Shown here: piece after piece, positions 9,330 through 19,181 of the stretch
Numbering within the stretch: position 1 is the stretch's first letter
Layout of the letters: each line of letters opens with the position of its first letter
Source: Pacificibacter marinus
GTDB lineage: Bacteria > Pseudomonadota > Alphaproteobacteria > Rhodobacterales > Rhodobacteraceae
Direction of reading: 5' to 3'
Assembly (NCBI RefSeq): GCF_018860505.1
Contig: NZ_JAHKPU010000046.1
Coordinates: 1 to 64,000, forward strand
DNA length: 64,000 nt
The notes under the pieces: model-generated
The model's input: the letters and a program-made list of their open reading frames with translations, nothing else
The model's database searches: none
Told to the model about the DNA's origin: nothing
Program-made: the position numbers and the translations under genes

Positions 9330-12300
9330 CAATAATCCTCCACCATCACAACCCCATCCAGCGACTTAATTGCGCCTTTAATTTCGGGGGTTATATGGAA
9401 TGGCTGATCAACGTCAATGTCCACCTCGCCAGGCAGACCATCGCCCATCAAGCAAAAACTGATCATACCTTTGGGGCGGGTTTTGGCCTCAGCGGTCACA
9501 CGGGTTAACAAATCGTTCACGGTGCTAACCGCGTTCACTTCGTCACAAAAAATCTTAAGCCCCGCCGCACCGGCATCTGCCACCACAGTTTCCATCACAG
9601 CGACAGAACGAATCGTCGGGTCAAATTGTCCGTCGTTGAACTTGGCTTCCAAGGTGGCCACAACTTTATCCGTCTGCTCGAACACAGCACGCGCCGCCAT
9701 CAAATCCTCGACTTTGCGCGCGAACATGGCGATGCCTGAAATCTGTCCGGTGCTGTCCGAAATATTCATCCGGAAATAACGATTGCCCTTGGACGACTTC
9801 ATCTCGCGGAAACCCGACACCATGACGCCAACCTGCACCACAGCTGCACCGTCACGCTGCGCTTGGGCTTCAGCTTCGGCGATGGTTTTGACTTTTTTGC
9901 GCTTGAGTGCTGCGGCGTAGTCATCAAGTGGGTGACCCGACAAAAAGAACCCGATGGCTTTTTGTTCTTCCATCAGACGTTCCGATGACACCCAATCATT
10001 GACCGGCGACAGGCGCGGCTCTGGCAGATCATCGCCCGCTTCGCCAAACAAAGATACTTGGTTGGACGCTTTTTGTTCGTGGATCGCAGCCGAATATTGC
10101 ACCAGACCATCCAGACTATCGAACACACGACGACGATTGCTATCAAGCTGGTCAAAGGCGCCAGCCCGCGCCAACATTTCCAGCGGGCGCTTCCCGACCC
10201 GTTTGATGTCAACACGGCGCGCGAAATCGAACAGCGTCACAAAATCTTTGCCGCCTTCAACGCGCGCATCCACGATCAATTGCATCGCATCGCCACCGAC
10301 ATTTTTCAAAGCGCCCAGCGCGTAGACCAGCTTTTGATCCACCACATCAAAGGTCGCCAAAGAGCGATTGATGCACGGCGGAATGATCTCGACACCCAAA
10401 CCACGCTTCACCTCTTCGGCGAAGACGGACAGCTTATCAGTCAGATGGATATCGCAGTTCATCACACCGGCCATGAACTCAACCGGATGGTTCGCTTTCA
10501 ACCAGCCCGTTTGGTAGGACACAACCGCATAGGCCGCCGCGTGGGATTTGTTAAACCCGTAGTTGGCGAATTTTTCCAACAGATCGAAAACCTCAGAGGC
10601 TTTCTTCTTGGGGACGCCATTCTCAGCTGCCCCTGCCTCGAACTTAGGCCGCTCTGCGTCCATCGCCTCTTTGATCTTTTTACCCATCGCACGACGCAAC
10701 AAATCCGCACCGCCAAGAGAATACCCCGCCATGACCTGTGCGATCTGCATCACCTGTTCTTGGTAGACGATGATGCCTTGAGTTTCGGCTAGAATATGGT
10801 CAATCGATGGGTGAACAGATTCCAGTTCCTTAGTGCCGTTTTTCACCTCGCAGTAGGTTGGGATGTTTTCCATCGGACCCGGACGATAAAGCGCCACAAG
10901 CGCCACGACATCTTCGATACAGGTGGGCTTCATCTGGCGCAGCGCAGACATCATGCCAGAACTTTCCACCTGAAACACAGCTACGGTTTTGGCGTCAGAA
11001 TAGAGCTTATAGGTTTTCTCATCATCCAGCGGAATCAAGTTGATTTGGTTTTCACCCCCCTCAGCAGGCTCATAAAGCGTGTTGCCGGCGGCATCGATAT
11101 GAAGTGGACGACCGTTTTTGAAAATCAGGTTCATCGCAGATTGGATGACGGTCAGAGTTTTCAGACCCAAAAAGTCAAATTTGACCAACCCAGCTTGCTC
11201 GACCCATTTCATATTGAACTGAGTGGCCGGCATATCAGAGCGCGGGTCTTGATAAAGCGGCACCAATTGATCTGTGGGTCGGTCCGCGATCACAACCCCC
11301 GCTGCGTGGGTTGACGCATTACGCAGCAAGCCTTCGACCTGTTGCCCATATGTGAGCAAGCGATCCACAACCTCTTCGTTTTTCGCCTCTTCGCGCAAGC
11401 GCGGTTCGTCCTTAAGCGCCTGTTCAATCGAGACAGGCTTGACGCCCTCGACGGGAATCAATTTCGACAGGCGATCCACCTGCCCGTATGGCATCTGCAA
11501 CACACGGCCAATATCGCGCACAGCGGCTTTTGACAAAAGCGCACCGAACGTGATGATCTGGCCGACTTTGTCGCGACCGTATTTTTCTTGCACATAGCGG
11601 ATCACCTCTTCGCGGCGATCCATACAAAAGTCGATATCGAAATCGGGCATGGACACACGTTCAGGGTTCAAGAACCGCTCGAACAGCAAAGAATAGCGCA
11701 ATGGATCAAGGTCTGTGATCAGCAGCGCATAAGCCACAAGCGACCCCGCACCAGAGCCACGACCCGGTCCAACAGGAATGCCCTGATCTTTCGCCCATTT
11801 GATAAAGTCCGCAACGATCAAGAAATACCCAGGAAAGCCCATGCCTTCGATGATTTTTAGCTCAAAATCCAAGCGGGCTTCGTATTCGGACACCTCAACC
11901 GCATGCGGAATAATCGCCAAGCGATTGCGCAGGCCCTCTTCGGCCTGACGGCGCAATTCGGCGACCTCGTCATCGGCAAACTTCGGCAAGATCGGATCAC
12001 GTTTGTAGGTTTTGAACGCACAGCGTTTGGCGATCTCGACCGTGTTTTCAATCGCCTCTGGCAAATCGGCAAACAGGGCTGCCATTTCAGCAGGGCTTTT
12101 AAAATAATGCTGCGGCGTCAAACGGCGGCGCGGCTCAGATTGATCCACATAAGCGCCAGCACCGATACAAATCAGCGCATCATGGGCCTCAAACATTTCT
12201 GTTTTCGGGAAATACACATCATTGGTTGCTACAAGCGGAATGTCCATCGCATAGGCTGTTTCCACGAACCACTGCTCTGTCGCCAATTCACCCAGCGTAT

Positions 12301-12850
12301 ATTGACCATTCTCGCCCAGATGGCGTTGCAATTCCATGTACAAGCGATCACCAAAAACCGCCTTCAAGCGATCAACCAACGTCTTTGCCTTTGGCAACTG
12401 GCTGGATTGGATCAACTGTCCCAAAGGACCATCAGCACCGCCCGTCAGGCAAATCAAACCACCTGAATATTGCTCAAGCTCGTCTAGCGTGACTTGCGGC
12501 AACTGGTCTTTGTTGTCGACATACAAACAGGAATTGAGCTTCATCAGATGCTCATACCCCGTCTCGTTTTTGGCCAATAAAACAACGGGCGCAGGGGCAC
12601 GTGGTTGCTCACCGGGTGCAGGCGCATCGAAGGCTACATCCACCTGACAGCCAACGATAGGCTGCACCCCTGCACCCGACGCATATTCGGAAAACTCCAA
12701 CGCACAAAACAGATTGTTGGTGTCTGTAACGGCGACGGCAGGCATCCCCATTTCAGCGACCATGCCGCTGAGTTTTTTCAACCGCAATGCGCCTTCTAAA
12801 AGCGAATATTCGGTATGGGTACGCAAATGGATAAATGTGGGTGTGCTCAT
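9329..12850 (-). CDS. dnaE: DNA polymerase III alpha subunit
   Basis: The 1173-residue protein is the replicative DNA polymerase catalytic subunit. An N-terminal PHP domain (FIHLRTHTEYSLLEG, residues 6-20) is followed by the polymerase core with GPGRGSGAGSLVAY (about 361-374) and the metal-binding PDFDIDFCMDRREEV (402-416), then the helix-hairpin-helix and OB-fold regions (VQVGVMVSGFREMKSSKGN) in the last 200 residues. Length and motifs fit DnaE1. It starts at ATG 12850 and its stop overlaps a downstream lipoprotein gene, an odd partner for a replisome gene. It diverges from xdhA. Confidence 0.98.
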   Translation of the reverse strand: MSTPTFIHLRTHTEYSLLEGALRLKKLSGMVAEMGMPAVAVTDTNNLFCALEFSEYASGAGVQPIVGCQVDVAFDAPAPGEQPRAPAPVVLLAKNETGYEHLMKLNSCLYVDNKDQLPQVTLDELEQYSGGLICLTGGADGPLGQLIQSSQLPKAKTLVDRLKAVFGDRLYMELQRHLGENGQYTLGELATEQWFVETAYAMDIPLVATNDVYFPKTEMFEAHDALICIGAGAYVDQSEPRRRLTPQHYFKSPAEMAALFADLPEAIENTVEIAKRCAFKTYKRDPILPKFADDEVAELRRQAEEGLRNRLAIIPHAVEVSEYEARLDFELKIIEGMGFPGYFLIVADFIKWAKDQGIPVGPGRGSGAGSLVAYALLITDLDPLRYSLLFERFLNPERVSMPDFDIDFCMDRREEVIRYVQEKYGRDKVGQIITFGALLSKAAVRDIGRVLQMPYGQVDRLSKLIPVEGVKPVSIEQALKDEPRLREEAKNEEVVDRLLTYGQQVEGLLRNASTHAAGVVIADRPTDQLVPLYQDPRSDMPATQFNMKWVEQAGLVKFDFLGLKTLTVIQSAMNLIFKNGRPLHIDAAGNTLYEPAEGGENQINLIPLDDEKTYKLYSDAKTVAVFQVESSGMMSALRQMKPTCIEDVVALVALYRPGPMENIPTYCEVKNGTKELESVHPSIDHILAETQGIIVYQEQVMQIAQVMAGYSLGGADLLRRAMGKKIKEAMDAERPKFEAGAAENGVPKKKASEVFDLLEKFANYGFNKSHAAAYAVVSYQTGWLKANHPVEFMAGVMNCDIHLTDKLSVFAEEVKRGLGVEIIPPCINRSLATFDVVDQKLVYALGALKNVGGDAMQLIVDARVEGGKDFVTLFDFARRVDIKRVGKRPLEMLARAGAFDQLDSNRRRVFDSLDGLVQYSAAIHEQKASNQVSLFGEAGDDLPEPRLSPVNDWVSSERLMEEQKAIGFFLSGHPLDDYAAALKRKKVKTIAEAEAQAQRDGAAVVQVGVMVSGFREMKSSKGNRYFRMNISDSTGQISGIAMFARKVEDLMAARAVFEQTDKVVATLEAKFNDGQFDPTIRSVAVMETVVADAGAAGLKIFCDEVNAVSTVNDLLTRVTAEAKTRPKGMISFCLMGDGLPGEVDIDVDQPFHITPEIKGAIKSLDGVVMVEDY

Positions 12851-12921
12851 TTGGGCAAGCTACATGAAGCAGACGGGCGGGGCCAAGCGTAAAATCACCC
12901 TCGTGACATTCTGCCTTTCGC

Positions 12922-12956
12922 TCATTATTTGACCAAAAGGACAATCATTGGGCAAA
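12922..12956. promoter_or_regulatory. imperfect inverted repeat upstream of xdhA
   Basis: TTGACCAA and TTGGGCAA form an imperfect inverted repeat (7 of 8 positions) with about 11 bases between, in the dnaE-xdhA divergent region. TTGACC could also act as a -35 element for xdhA. It is a candidate operator for purine-responsive control; no regulator gene lies next to it. Confidence 0.3.
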
Positions 12957-13072
12957 ATGTTTAACCGAATCCCTTGCAAAAAGACCAAAGCGCACGTTTG
13001 CTGTACAAAAGAGCCGCATTTTCCGCCGCATCGGATGCGCTTCATATCAAAAGAAAGCGGCAGGTCGACCAC

Positions 13073-14437
13073 ATGGAGATCACTTTCAACCTCAACGGGA
13101 CGCGTGTGACCACATCGCAAAACGCGACGGACACATTGCTGGACTACTTGCGCGAAACGCGCAAACTGACAGGCACCAAAGAAGGCTGTAACGAGGGCGA
13201 CTGCGGAGCTTGCACAGTGATTGTGGAAGATGAAGCTGGACCAACAGCCCTGAACGCCTGTATTTTGCTTATGCCACAACTGCACGGCAAATCCATCACA
13301 ACGGTTGAGGGGCTTGCCCCCAAAGGCGCATTGCATCCAGTGCAACAAGCGATGATCAATGAGCACGGGTCACAATGTGGGTTTTGCACCCCCGGTATCG
13401 TGATGTCTTTGGCCGCGGCGCACGCTGCGGGTGATACGGATATTGAGGATGCATTGGCGGGAAATTTGTGTCGTTGCACAGGCTATGCGCCCATTTTGCG
13501 CGCGGCTGAGAAAGCGGCACAAATCGCTCCTGCCCCGAAACCTCAGTCTGTGCCGCTTGATGTTCCTGCCTTGGCAGAACGACCCGAAACGGTTGACGAA
13601 TTGGCCGCTGTTTACGCGATGCACCCCAACGCGACCTTGATTGCAGGCGCGACAGACGTGGGCCTATGGGTGACGAAGCAATTGCGCAGCTTAGACGAGG
13701 TGATTTTTCTTGGCGGCGTGCGTGATCTAAAAGGCGTCAGCGAAACCCCCGAAGCCTATGTGATTGGCGCCATGACCCCAATCGCAGACTTAGGTCCGCT
13801 GTTCGCGCAATCTTGCCCCTCTTTATCTGAAATGTTTCGCCGGTTTTCATCGAAACAAGTGCGCGCAGCGGCGACTCTTGGCGGCAATATCGCCAACGGA
13901 TCGCCCATCGGTGACAGCCCGCCCCCCTTGATCGCTTTGGGGGCCAGCGTCACCTTGCGCTGTGGTGAAGACAGTCGCACGACTGCGTTGGAAGATTTCT
14001 TTATTGAATATGGCAAACAAGACCGTGCCGCATCTGAGTTTGTAACCCATATCACAGTGCCCAAAGCTGGCTTAACTGATCTGCGTGTCTACAAATTGTC
14101 CAAACGCTTTGATCAAGACATTTCCGCCGTTTGCGGCGCATTCAATATCACCGTCACAGATGGTACTGTCACCAACGCCTGCATCGCCTTTGGCGGCATG
14201 GCAGGCACGCCCAAACGTGCCACTTCTGTTGAGGCTGCTCTTATTGGTAAGCCTTGGACAAACACAACGATTGACGCTGCCTTGCCTGCCTTCGAACAAG
14301 ATTATCAACCGATGACAGACATGCGCGCCTCGGCCACCTACCGCCAAACAACAGCGCAAAACATGTTAAAACGTGTCTTTGCCGAGTCTATAGGCCATAC
14401 CGTATCAGTTCTGGATGTACGGGGAGACGCGTTGTGA
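13073..14437 (+). CDS. xdhA: xanthine dehydrogenase small (FeS/FAD) subunit
   Basis: XdhA carries the electron-transfer centres of xanthine dehydrogenase, which oxidises hypoxanthine to xanthine and urate. The 454-residue protein has a plant-type [2Fe-2S] domain (CNEGDCGACTVI, Cys39/44/47 and Cys63), a second helical [2Fe-2S] domain (CGFCTPGIV with NLCRCTGY), an FAD-binding domain (ATLIAGATDVGLW, RAAATLGGNIANGSPIGD) and a CO-dehydrogenase-flavoprotein C-terminal domain. I take ATG 13073 as start because MEITFNLNG aligns with the usual N terminus, although the frame is open to 12974. It opens a long rightward unit with xdhB, xdhC and an ABC transporter; its GTGA stop overlaps xdhB. Confidence 0.95.
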   Translation: MEITFNLNGTRVTTSQNATDTLLDYLRETRKLTGTKEGCNEGDCGACTVIVEDEAGPTALNACILLMPQLHGKSITTVEGLAPKGALHPVQQAMINEHGSQCGFCTPGIVMSLAAAHAAGDTDIEDALAGNLCRCTGYAPILRAAEKAAQIAPAPKPQSVPLDVPALAERPETVDELAAVYAMHPNATLIAGATDVGLWVTKQLRSLDEVIFLGGVRDLKGVSETPEAYVIGAMTPIADLGPLFAQSCPSLSEMFRRFSSKQVRAAATLGGNIANGSPIGDSPPPLIALGASVTLRCGEDSRTTALEDFFIEYGKQDRAASEFVTHITVPKAGLTDLRVYKLSKRFDQDISAVCGAFNITVTDGTVTNACIAFGGMAGTPKRATSVEAALIGKPWTNTTIDAALPAFEQDYQPMTDMRASATYRQTTAQNMLKRVFAESIGHTVSVLDVRGDAL

Positions 14438-16722
14438 GTGTTGGTAAGCCCCTTCCCCATGATTCCGCCCACCTGCACGTCACAGGCCAAGCGCGTTACA
14501 TCGATGACATCCCAACGCCAAATGGTACATTGCATCTGGCTTTTGGCCTGTCGGACGTGGCCCATGGCGACATCACATCAATGAATTTAGACGCCGTACG
14601 CGGCGCCGATGGTGTCGTCGCAGTTTATACGGCGGATGATTTTGATCACGTGCCGGATTGTTCGCCAACTCCGTTGCAAGACGAACCCTTACTGTCCACC
14701 GGCACCGTACATTATCTTGGGCAGCCTGTGTTCTTGGTCGTCGCCACATCGCATTTGGCCGCCCGCAAAGCGGCGCGTTTGGGTGACATTACCTACGCCG
14801 AAAAGCCAGCAATCTTCAGCTATGAAGACGCGATGGCCGCCAATGCTCGTTTTGAAGACGGTCCACGGATTTATACAAAAGGCGATCCAGCCAAAGCCAT
14901 TGACGCTGCTACACATGTGACACGCGGCCAAATCGATATGGGCGGACAAGAACATTTTTATCTTGAAGGCCAAGTGGCTTTGGTCACGCCGCTTGAAGGC
15001 GGTGATATGCTGGTGAATTCGTCGACTCAACACCCGACGGAAATTCAACACAAAGTCGCCCATGCTCTGCATATTCCGATGCATGCTGTGCGCGTTGAAA
15101 CCCGTCGCATGGGTGGTGGATTTGGCGGCAAAGAAAGCCAAGGCAACTGGCTGGCCATTGCTTGCGCGATTGCAGCGCGCGACACCGGACAGCCCTGCAA
15201 AATGCGCTATGACCGCGATGACGATATGATGGTCACCGGCAAACGCCACGATTTTCGCATTTCCTATACTGTCGGCTATGACGACACGGGTAAAATCGCA
15301 GGGATCGAGTTTGTGCAAATGACACGCTGCGGCTGGTCGATCGATCTTAGCATTCCTGTGGCCGATCGCGCGATGCTACACGCTGATAATGCGTACCTGT
15401 TAGAACATGCGCGGATTGAGAGCCACCGCTTGCGCACCAACACCCAAAGCGCCACAGCCTATCGCGGGTTTGGCGGACCGCAGGGCGTGTTGGGAATCGA
15501 ACGTGTCATGGATCATATCGCCGCCGACTTGGCCCTTGATCCTGCCGAGGTGCGCCGCGCCAATTACTACGCCGATATGGGCGACGAGCCGCAGAGCGGA
15601 CAAACCACGCCATATGGTATGCCTGTCACCGATGGGATCATGCACGCCCTGTCCGCCAAGCTTTTGGCGGATGCAAACTATAAGGCGCGCTGCGATGCGG
15701 TTCGCGCTTGGAATAATGCAAACCCAATCGTGAAAAAAGGCATCGGGATTTCTCCCATCAAATTCGGCATTTCATTCACGCTCACCCATCTGAACCAAGC
15801 GGGCGCTTTGGTGCATGTCTACCAAGACGGCTCGATCCAACTCAATCACGGCGGCACGGAAATGGGCCAAGGACTGTTCCAAAAGGTCGCGCAAGTCGCG
15901 GCCAGTGAGTTTGGCGTCAGCATGGACGCGATCAAAATCACCGCGACAGATACAGCCAAGGTGCCCAATACGTCCGCCACAGCGGCCTCATCGGGGGCGG
16001 ACCTCAACGGCATGGCGGTGAAGGCTGCTTGCACCACAATCCGCACGCGCATGTCAGAGTTTCTAAAAGACTACTACGGCGTCGATACAGTGACCTTTGC
16101 CGCAAATATGGTCACGGCAGGTGAGCATAGTTTGACTTTTAGTGATGCAGCACAACTTGCCTATCAAAACCGGATCAGCCTGTCGTCTACCGGATTTTAC
16201 AAGACGCCAGATATCGTATGGGATCGGATCAAAGGCACGGGCCGCCCGTTCTATTACTTCGCTTATGGCATGGCCGTGACCGAGGTTGTTCTTGATACCT
16301 TAACCGGCGAAAACCGTATTTTGCGCACGGATATTTTGCACGACGCAGGCGCCTCATTGAACCCAATTTTGGACACCGGCCAGATTGAAGGCGGCTATGT
16401 GCAAGGCGCAGGCTGGCTCACCACTGAAGAACTGATTTGGGACGCATCAGGTCGTCTGCGCACCCATGCGCCCTCGACCTATAAAATCCCCACAGCTTCA
16501 GACGCGCCAGATGTGTTCAACGTCAGCCTTTGGGATGCTCCAAACCCTGAGAAAACCGTCTATCGATCCAAAGCTGTGGGTGAACCCCCGTTCAACCTTG
16601 GAATTTCGGCACTTTTGGCACTCTCAAACGCAGTCAGTTCTTGTGGGCCGTCCTACCCTGCCCTTAACGCCCCAGCCACGCCCGAGGAACTGTTGAACGC
16701 CATTTCGCGAGCCCGCGCATGA
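14434..16722 (+). CDS. xdhB: xanthine dehydrogenase molybdenum-binding subunit
   Basis: This 762-residue subunit holds the molybdopterin cofactor and the purine site. Seen motifs are RYIDDIP near the N terminus, the cofactor-binding GGGFGGKES (about 226-234) and AYRGFGGPQG, and near the C terminus VGEPPFNLG, where the Glu is the conserved catalytic base of the xanthine oxidase family. The start is GTG 14434, overlapping xdhA by four bases, and the end overlaps xdhC by four bases (ATGA), so the three are tightly coupled. Confidence 0.96.
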   Translation: MSVGKPLPHDSAHLHVTGQARYIDDIPTPNGTLHLAFGLSDVAHGDITSMNLDAVRGADGVVAVYTADDFDHVPDCSPTPLQDEPLLSTGTVHYLGQPVFLVVATSHLAARKAARLGDITYAEKPAIFSYEDAMAANARFEDGPRIYTKGDPAKAIDAATHVTRGQIDMGGQEHFYLEGQVALVTPLEGGDMLVNSSTQHPTEIQHKVAHALHIPMHAVRVETRRMGGGFGGKESQGNWLAIACAIAARDTGQPCKMRYDRDDDMMVTGKRHDFRISYTVGYDDTGKIAGIEFVQMTRCGWSIDLSIPVADRAMLHADNAYLLEHARIESHRLRTNTQSATAYRGFGGPQGVLGIERVMDHIAADLALDPAEVRRANYYADMGDEPQSGQTTPYGMPVTDGIMHALSAKLLADANYKARCDAVRAWNNANPIVKKGIGISPIKFGISFTLTHLNQAGALVHVYQDGSIQLNHGGTEMGQGLFQKVAQVAASEFGVSMDAIKITATDTAKVPNTSATAASSGADLNGMAVKAACTTIRTRMSEFLKDYYGVDTVTFAANMVTAGEHSLTFSDAAQLAYQNRISLSSTGFYKTPDIVWDRIKGTGRPFYYFAYGMAVTEVVLDTLTGENRILRTDILHDAGASLNPILDTGQIEGGYVQGAGWLTTEELIWDASGRLRTHAPSTYKIPTASDAPDVFNVSLWDAPNPEKTVYRSKAVGEPPFNLGISALLALSNAVSSCGPSYPALNAPATPEELLNAISRARA

Positions 16723-17648
16723 GCTTTGATCGACACGCATTAGAGCGGGCCATCGCCGCGCACGGACCGGTCGCACGCATTGTTGTGGCGGAAGTCAAAG
16801 GGTCAGCACCGCGTGAAGTTGGCGCTTCGATGTTAGTGTGGACAGGCCCAAATGGGCTTGAACAATCGGGCACGATTGGCGGCGGCACCTTGGAATTTGA
16901 GGCGATGAAATCAGCGTTTTCAGCGCCACGCTTGCAACGCATTCCGCTGGGCCCAAACTTGGGGCAGTGTTGTGGCGGTGCTGTCACGCTGTTGACCGAA
17001 GTGTTCGAAACCGCCGATAACATTCCAACTGACGTCTACGCGCGTGGGCCAAATATAATGCCTATGGCTGTGCAAAAGGCACTCAAAGGGGTCCGTCGCG
17101 AGGGGATCACATCACCGCGCTTGATCCAAGACTGGATGATCGAACCTGTCAGTCCGCTGATGCGCCCCATTTGGCTGTGGGGTGCGGGTCATGTGGGACG
17201 CGCCATTGCAAATGTTTTAGCCCCCTTGCCGCAGTTTTCTCTGACGTGGATCGATACTCATGCAGATCGTTTTCCCGTTGTTTTGCCGGCACGCACAGAG
17301 CAGCTTATCGCTACCAATCCAGCCCATTTGGTCACCCATGCACCCACGGATGCCGAGCATTTGGTGCTGACCTACTCCCATGCGCTCGACTTAGAGTTGT
17401 GCCACCAAATTTTATCGCATCCCTTTGCCTTTGCTGGTCTCATTGGGTCCGACACCAAATGGGCACGCTTTCGATCTCGCCTTAAGGATTTGGGTCACAC
17501 AGCCGCTCAAATAGACCGCATATGCTGCCCAATTGGGCAACCAAAGCTTGGTAAACACCCACAGGCCATTGCGGTTGGGGTTGCGGCAAGTCTAATCTCA
17601 GCAGGTGAGCAGATCGAGACACTCAAAACACATACTGGGGGCGTGTAA
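16719..17648 (+). CDS. xdhC: xanthine dehydrogenase accessory protein XdhC
   Basis: XdhC binds the molybdenum cofactor, supports its sulfuration and delivers it into XdhB. The 309-residue sequence shows the N-terminal XdhC/CoxF region (VVAEVKGSAPREVGASMLV, IGGGTLEFEA, and GQCCGGAV), a Rossmann-like segment (LWGAGHVGRAIANVL) and the C-terminal family motif (GLIGSDTKWARFRSRL, CPIGQPKLGKHPQAIAVGVA). It overlaps xdhB and abuts the following ABC ATPase gene with no gap, so enzyme, maturation factor and transporter are probably co-transcribed. Confidence 0.95.
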   Translation: MSFDRHALERAIAAHGPVARIVVAEVKGSAPREVGASMLVWTGPNGLEQSGTIGGGTLEFEAMKSAFSAPRLQRIPLGPNLGQCCGGAVTLLTEVFETADNIPTDVYARGPNIMPMAVQKALKGVRREGITSPRLIQDWMIEPVSPLMRPIWLWGAGHVGRAIANVLAPLPQFSLTWIDTHADRFPVVLPARTEQLIATNPAHLVTHAPTDAEHLVLTYSHALDLELCHQILSHPFAFAGLIGSDTKWARFRSRLKDLGHTAAQIDRICCPIGQPKLGKHPQAIAVGVAASLISAGEQIETLKTHTGGV

Positions 17649-19181
17649 GTGACGGAACTTCTTAAACTGCAAGGGTTGACCAAAGCCTACCCTGGAGTCA
17701 TCGCCAATGATGATGTAGGGTTCTCGATTGCCAAAGGTGAAGTCCATGCGCTTTTGGGCGAAAATGGCGCGGGAAAGTCCACTTTGGTCAAGATGATTTA
17801 TGGTCTAACGAAACCTGACAGCGGCACGATGACGCTACATGGTGCCAGCTATGTGCCCACATCGCCCCAAGCCGCACGCGCTGCTGGTGTTGCGATGGTG
17901 TTTCAGCATTTCTCGCTGTTTGAAGCCTTGAACGTCGCGGAAAACGTTGCACTCGGGATGGAAAACCCACCCAAGATGAAAGACCTGGCCAAATCGATCC
18001 GCGATGTGTCGCATGCCTATGGCTTGCCGCTGGACCCTGATCGCACCGTGGGCGATCTGTCCGCAGGGGAACGCCAGCGCGTTGAGATTATTCGCTGCCT
18101 GTTGCAAGACCCCAAGTTGTTGATAATGGATGAACCGACATCTGTTTTGACCCCGCAAGAGGTCGAAATTCTGTTCAAGACCTTGCGCCAATTGCAATCT
18201 GAAGGCACCTCGATCTTATACATTTCGCACAAGCTAGAAGAAATTCGCAGCCTGTGTGACGGGGCCACGATTTTGCGTCTGGGCAAAGTCGTCGGCACCT
18301 GTGATCCGCGCGCCACCAGTGCGCGTGACATGGCTGAACTGATGGTCGGCGAAACACTGCATATTCCGACCCGCGACGCCAAAGCAAGTGGCGCGGAGCT
18401 ACTCGCGATCAAAGACTTGAACTATGCCCCAAAAAATCCCTTTGGCACGCGATTGAAAAACCTGTCATTGACTGTGCACGCAGGCGAAGTTTTGGGCATC
18501 GGCGGCGTGGCGGGTAATGGCCAAGACGAACTTTTGTCGATGCTATCTGGTGAGGCGCGCGCCCAAACAGGGACCGTGGCGCTTGAAGGCAAAGAGATCG
18601 GTAAACTTGGTCCAAATGCACGCCGTACTCTTGGGCTATTGGCAGCGCCAGAAGAACGTTTGGGGCACGCAGCCGCGCCCAATATGAGCCTGATCGAGAA
18701 CACAGCGCTCACCGCGATCATTCGCAAAGACCTGAGCAAGAACAGCTTTATCAATTGGACCAAGACCGAAAGTTTTGCCAAAGACATCATTGCAACTTTT
18801 GATGTGCGCACCCCAAGTGCAACGGCTGCGGCACGGTCTTTGTCGGGCGGCAACCTACAAAAATTCGTCATTGGCCGCGAGGTGATGCAAGACCCCAAAG
18901 TGCTTGTGGTCAACCAACCGACTTGGGGTGTCGATGCCTCGGCTGCGGCCAGTATTCGCCAAGCTTTACTGGATTTGGCAGCAAGTGGCGCGGCGGTGAT
19001 TTGTATTTCGCAAGATTTGGATGAGCTCATGGAAATCTCCGACCATTTCGCAGCGCTAAACGAGGGACGTCTCAGCACGCCACGTGCTGCCAAAGGGTTA
19101 AGCATCGACGAAATTGGCCTGATGATGGGTGGCAGCGACACCGTAAGCGACACACAGACCACTGAAGGAGTGCCTGCATGA
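17649..19181 (+). CDS. nucleoside/purine-type ABC transporter, double ATPase subunit
   Basis: A 510-residue protein with two fused ABC domains, as in sugar and BMP-type nucleoside importers. The first half has Walker A GENGAGKST, signature LSAGERQRVEI and Walker B LLIMDEPTSVLT; the second has a degenerate Walker A (GVAGNGQDEL) and signature LSGGNLQKFVIGRE, the usual asymmetry of this class. Its Walker B equivalent reads VLVVNQPTWGVD, with Asn-Gln in place of Asp-Glu, which is common in the second half of this class. The GTG start at 17649 follows the xdhC stop directly. Linkage to xdhABC points to purine or nucleoside uptake. Confidence 0.92.
   Translation: MTELLKLQGLTKAYPGVIANDDVGFSIAKGEVHALLGENGAGKSTLVKMIYGLTKPDSGTMTLHGASYVPTSPQAARAAGVAMVFQHFSLFEALNVAENVALGMENPPKMKDLAKSIRDVSHAYGLPLDPDRTVGDLSAGERQRVEIIRCLLQDPKLLIMDEPTSVLTPQEVEILFKTLRQLQSEGTSILYISHKLEEIRSLCDGATILRLGKVVGTCDPRATSARDMAELMVGETLHIPTRDAKASGAELLAIKDLNYAPKNPFGTRLKNLSLTVHAGEVLGIGGVAGNGQDELLSMLSGEARAQTGTVALEGKEIGKLGPNARRTLGLLAAPEERLGHAAAPNMSLIENTALTAIIRKDLSKNSFINWTKTESFAKDIIATFDVRTPSATAAARSLSGGNLQKFVIGREVMQDPKVLVVNQPTWGVDASAAASIRQALLDLAASGAAVICISQDLDELMEISDHFAALNEGRLSTPRAAKGLSIDEIGLMMGGSDTVSDTQTTEGVPA

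Noticed and set aside
10058-10792. Rightward frame antisense to dnaE
   Set aside because: Shadow of the dnaE coding strand; no start signal and no domain.
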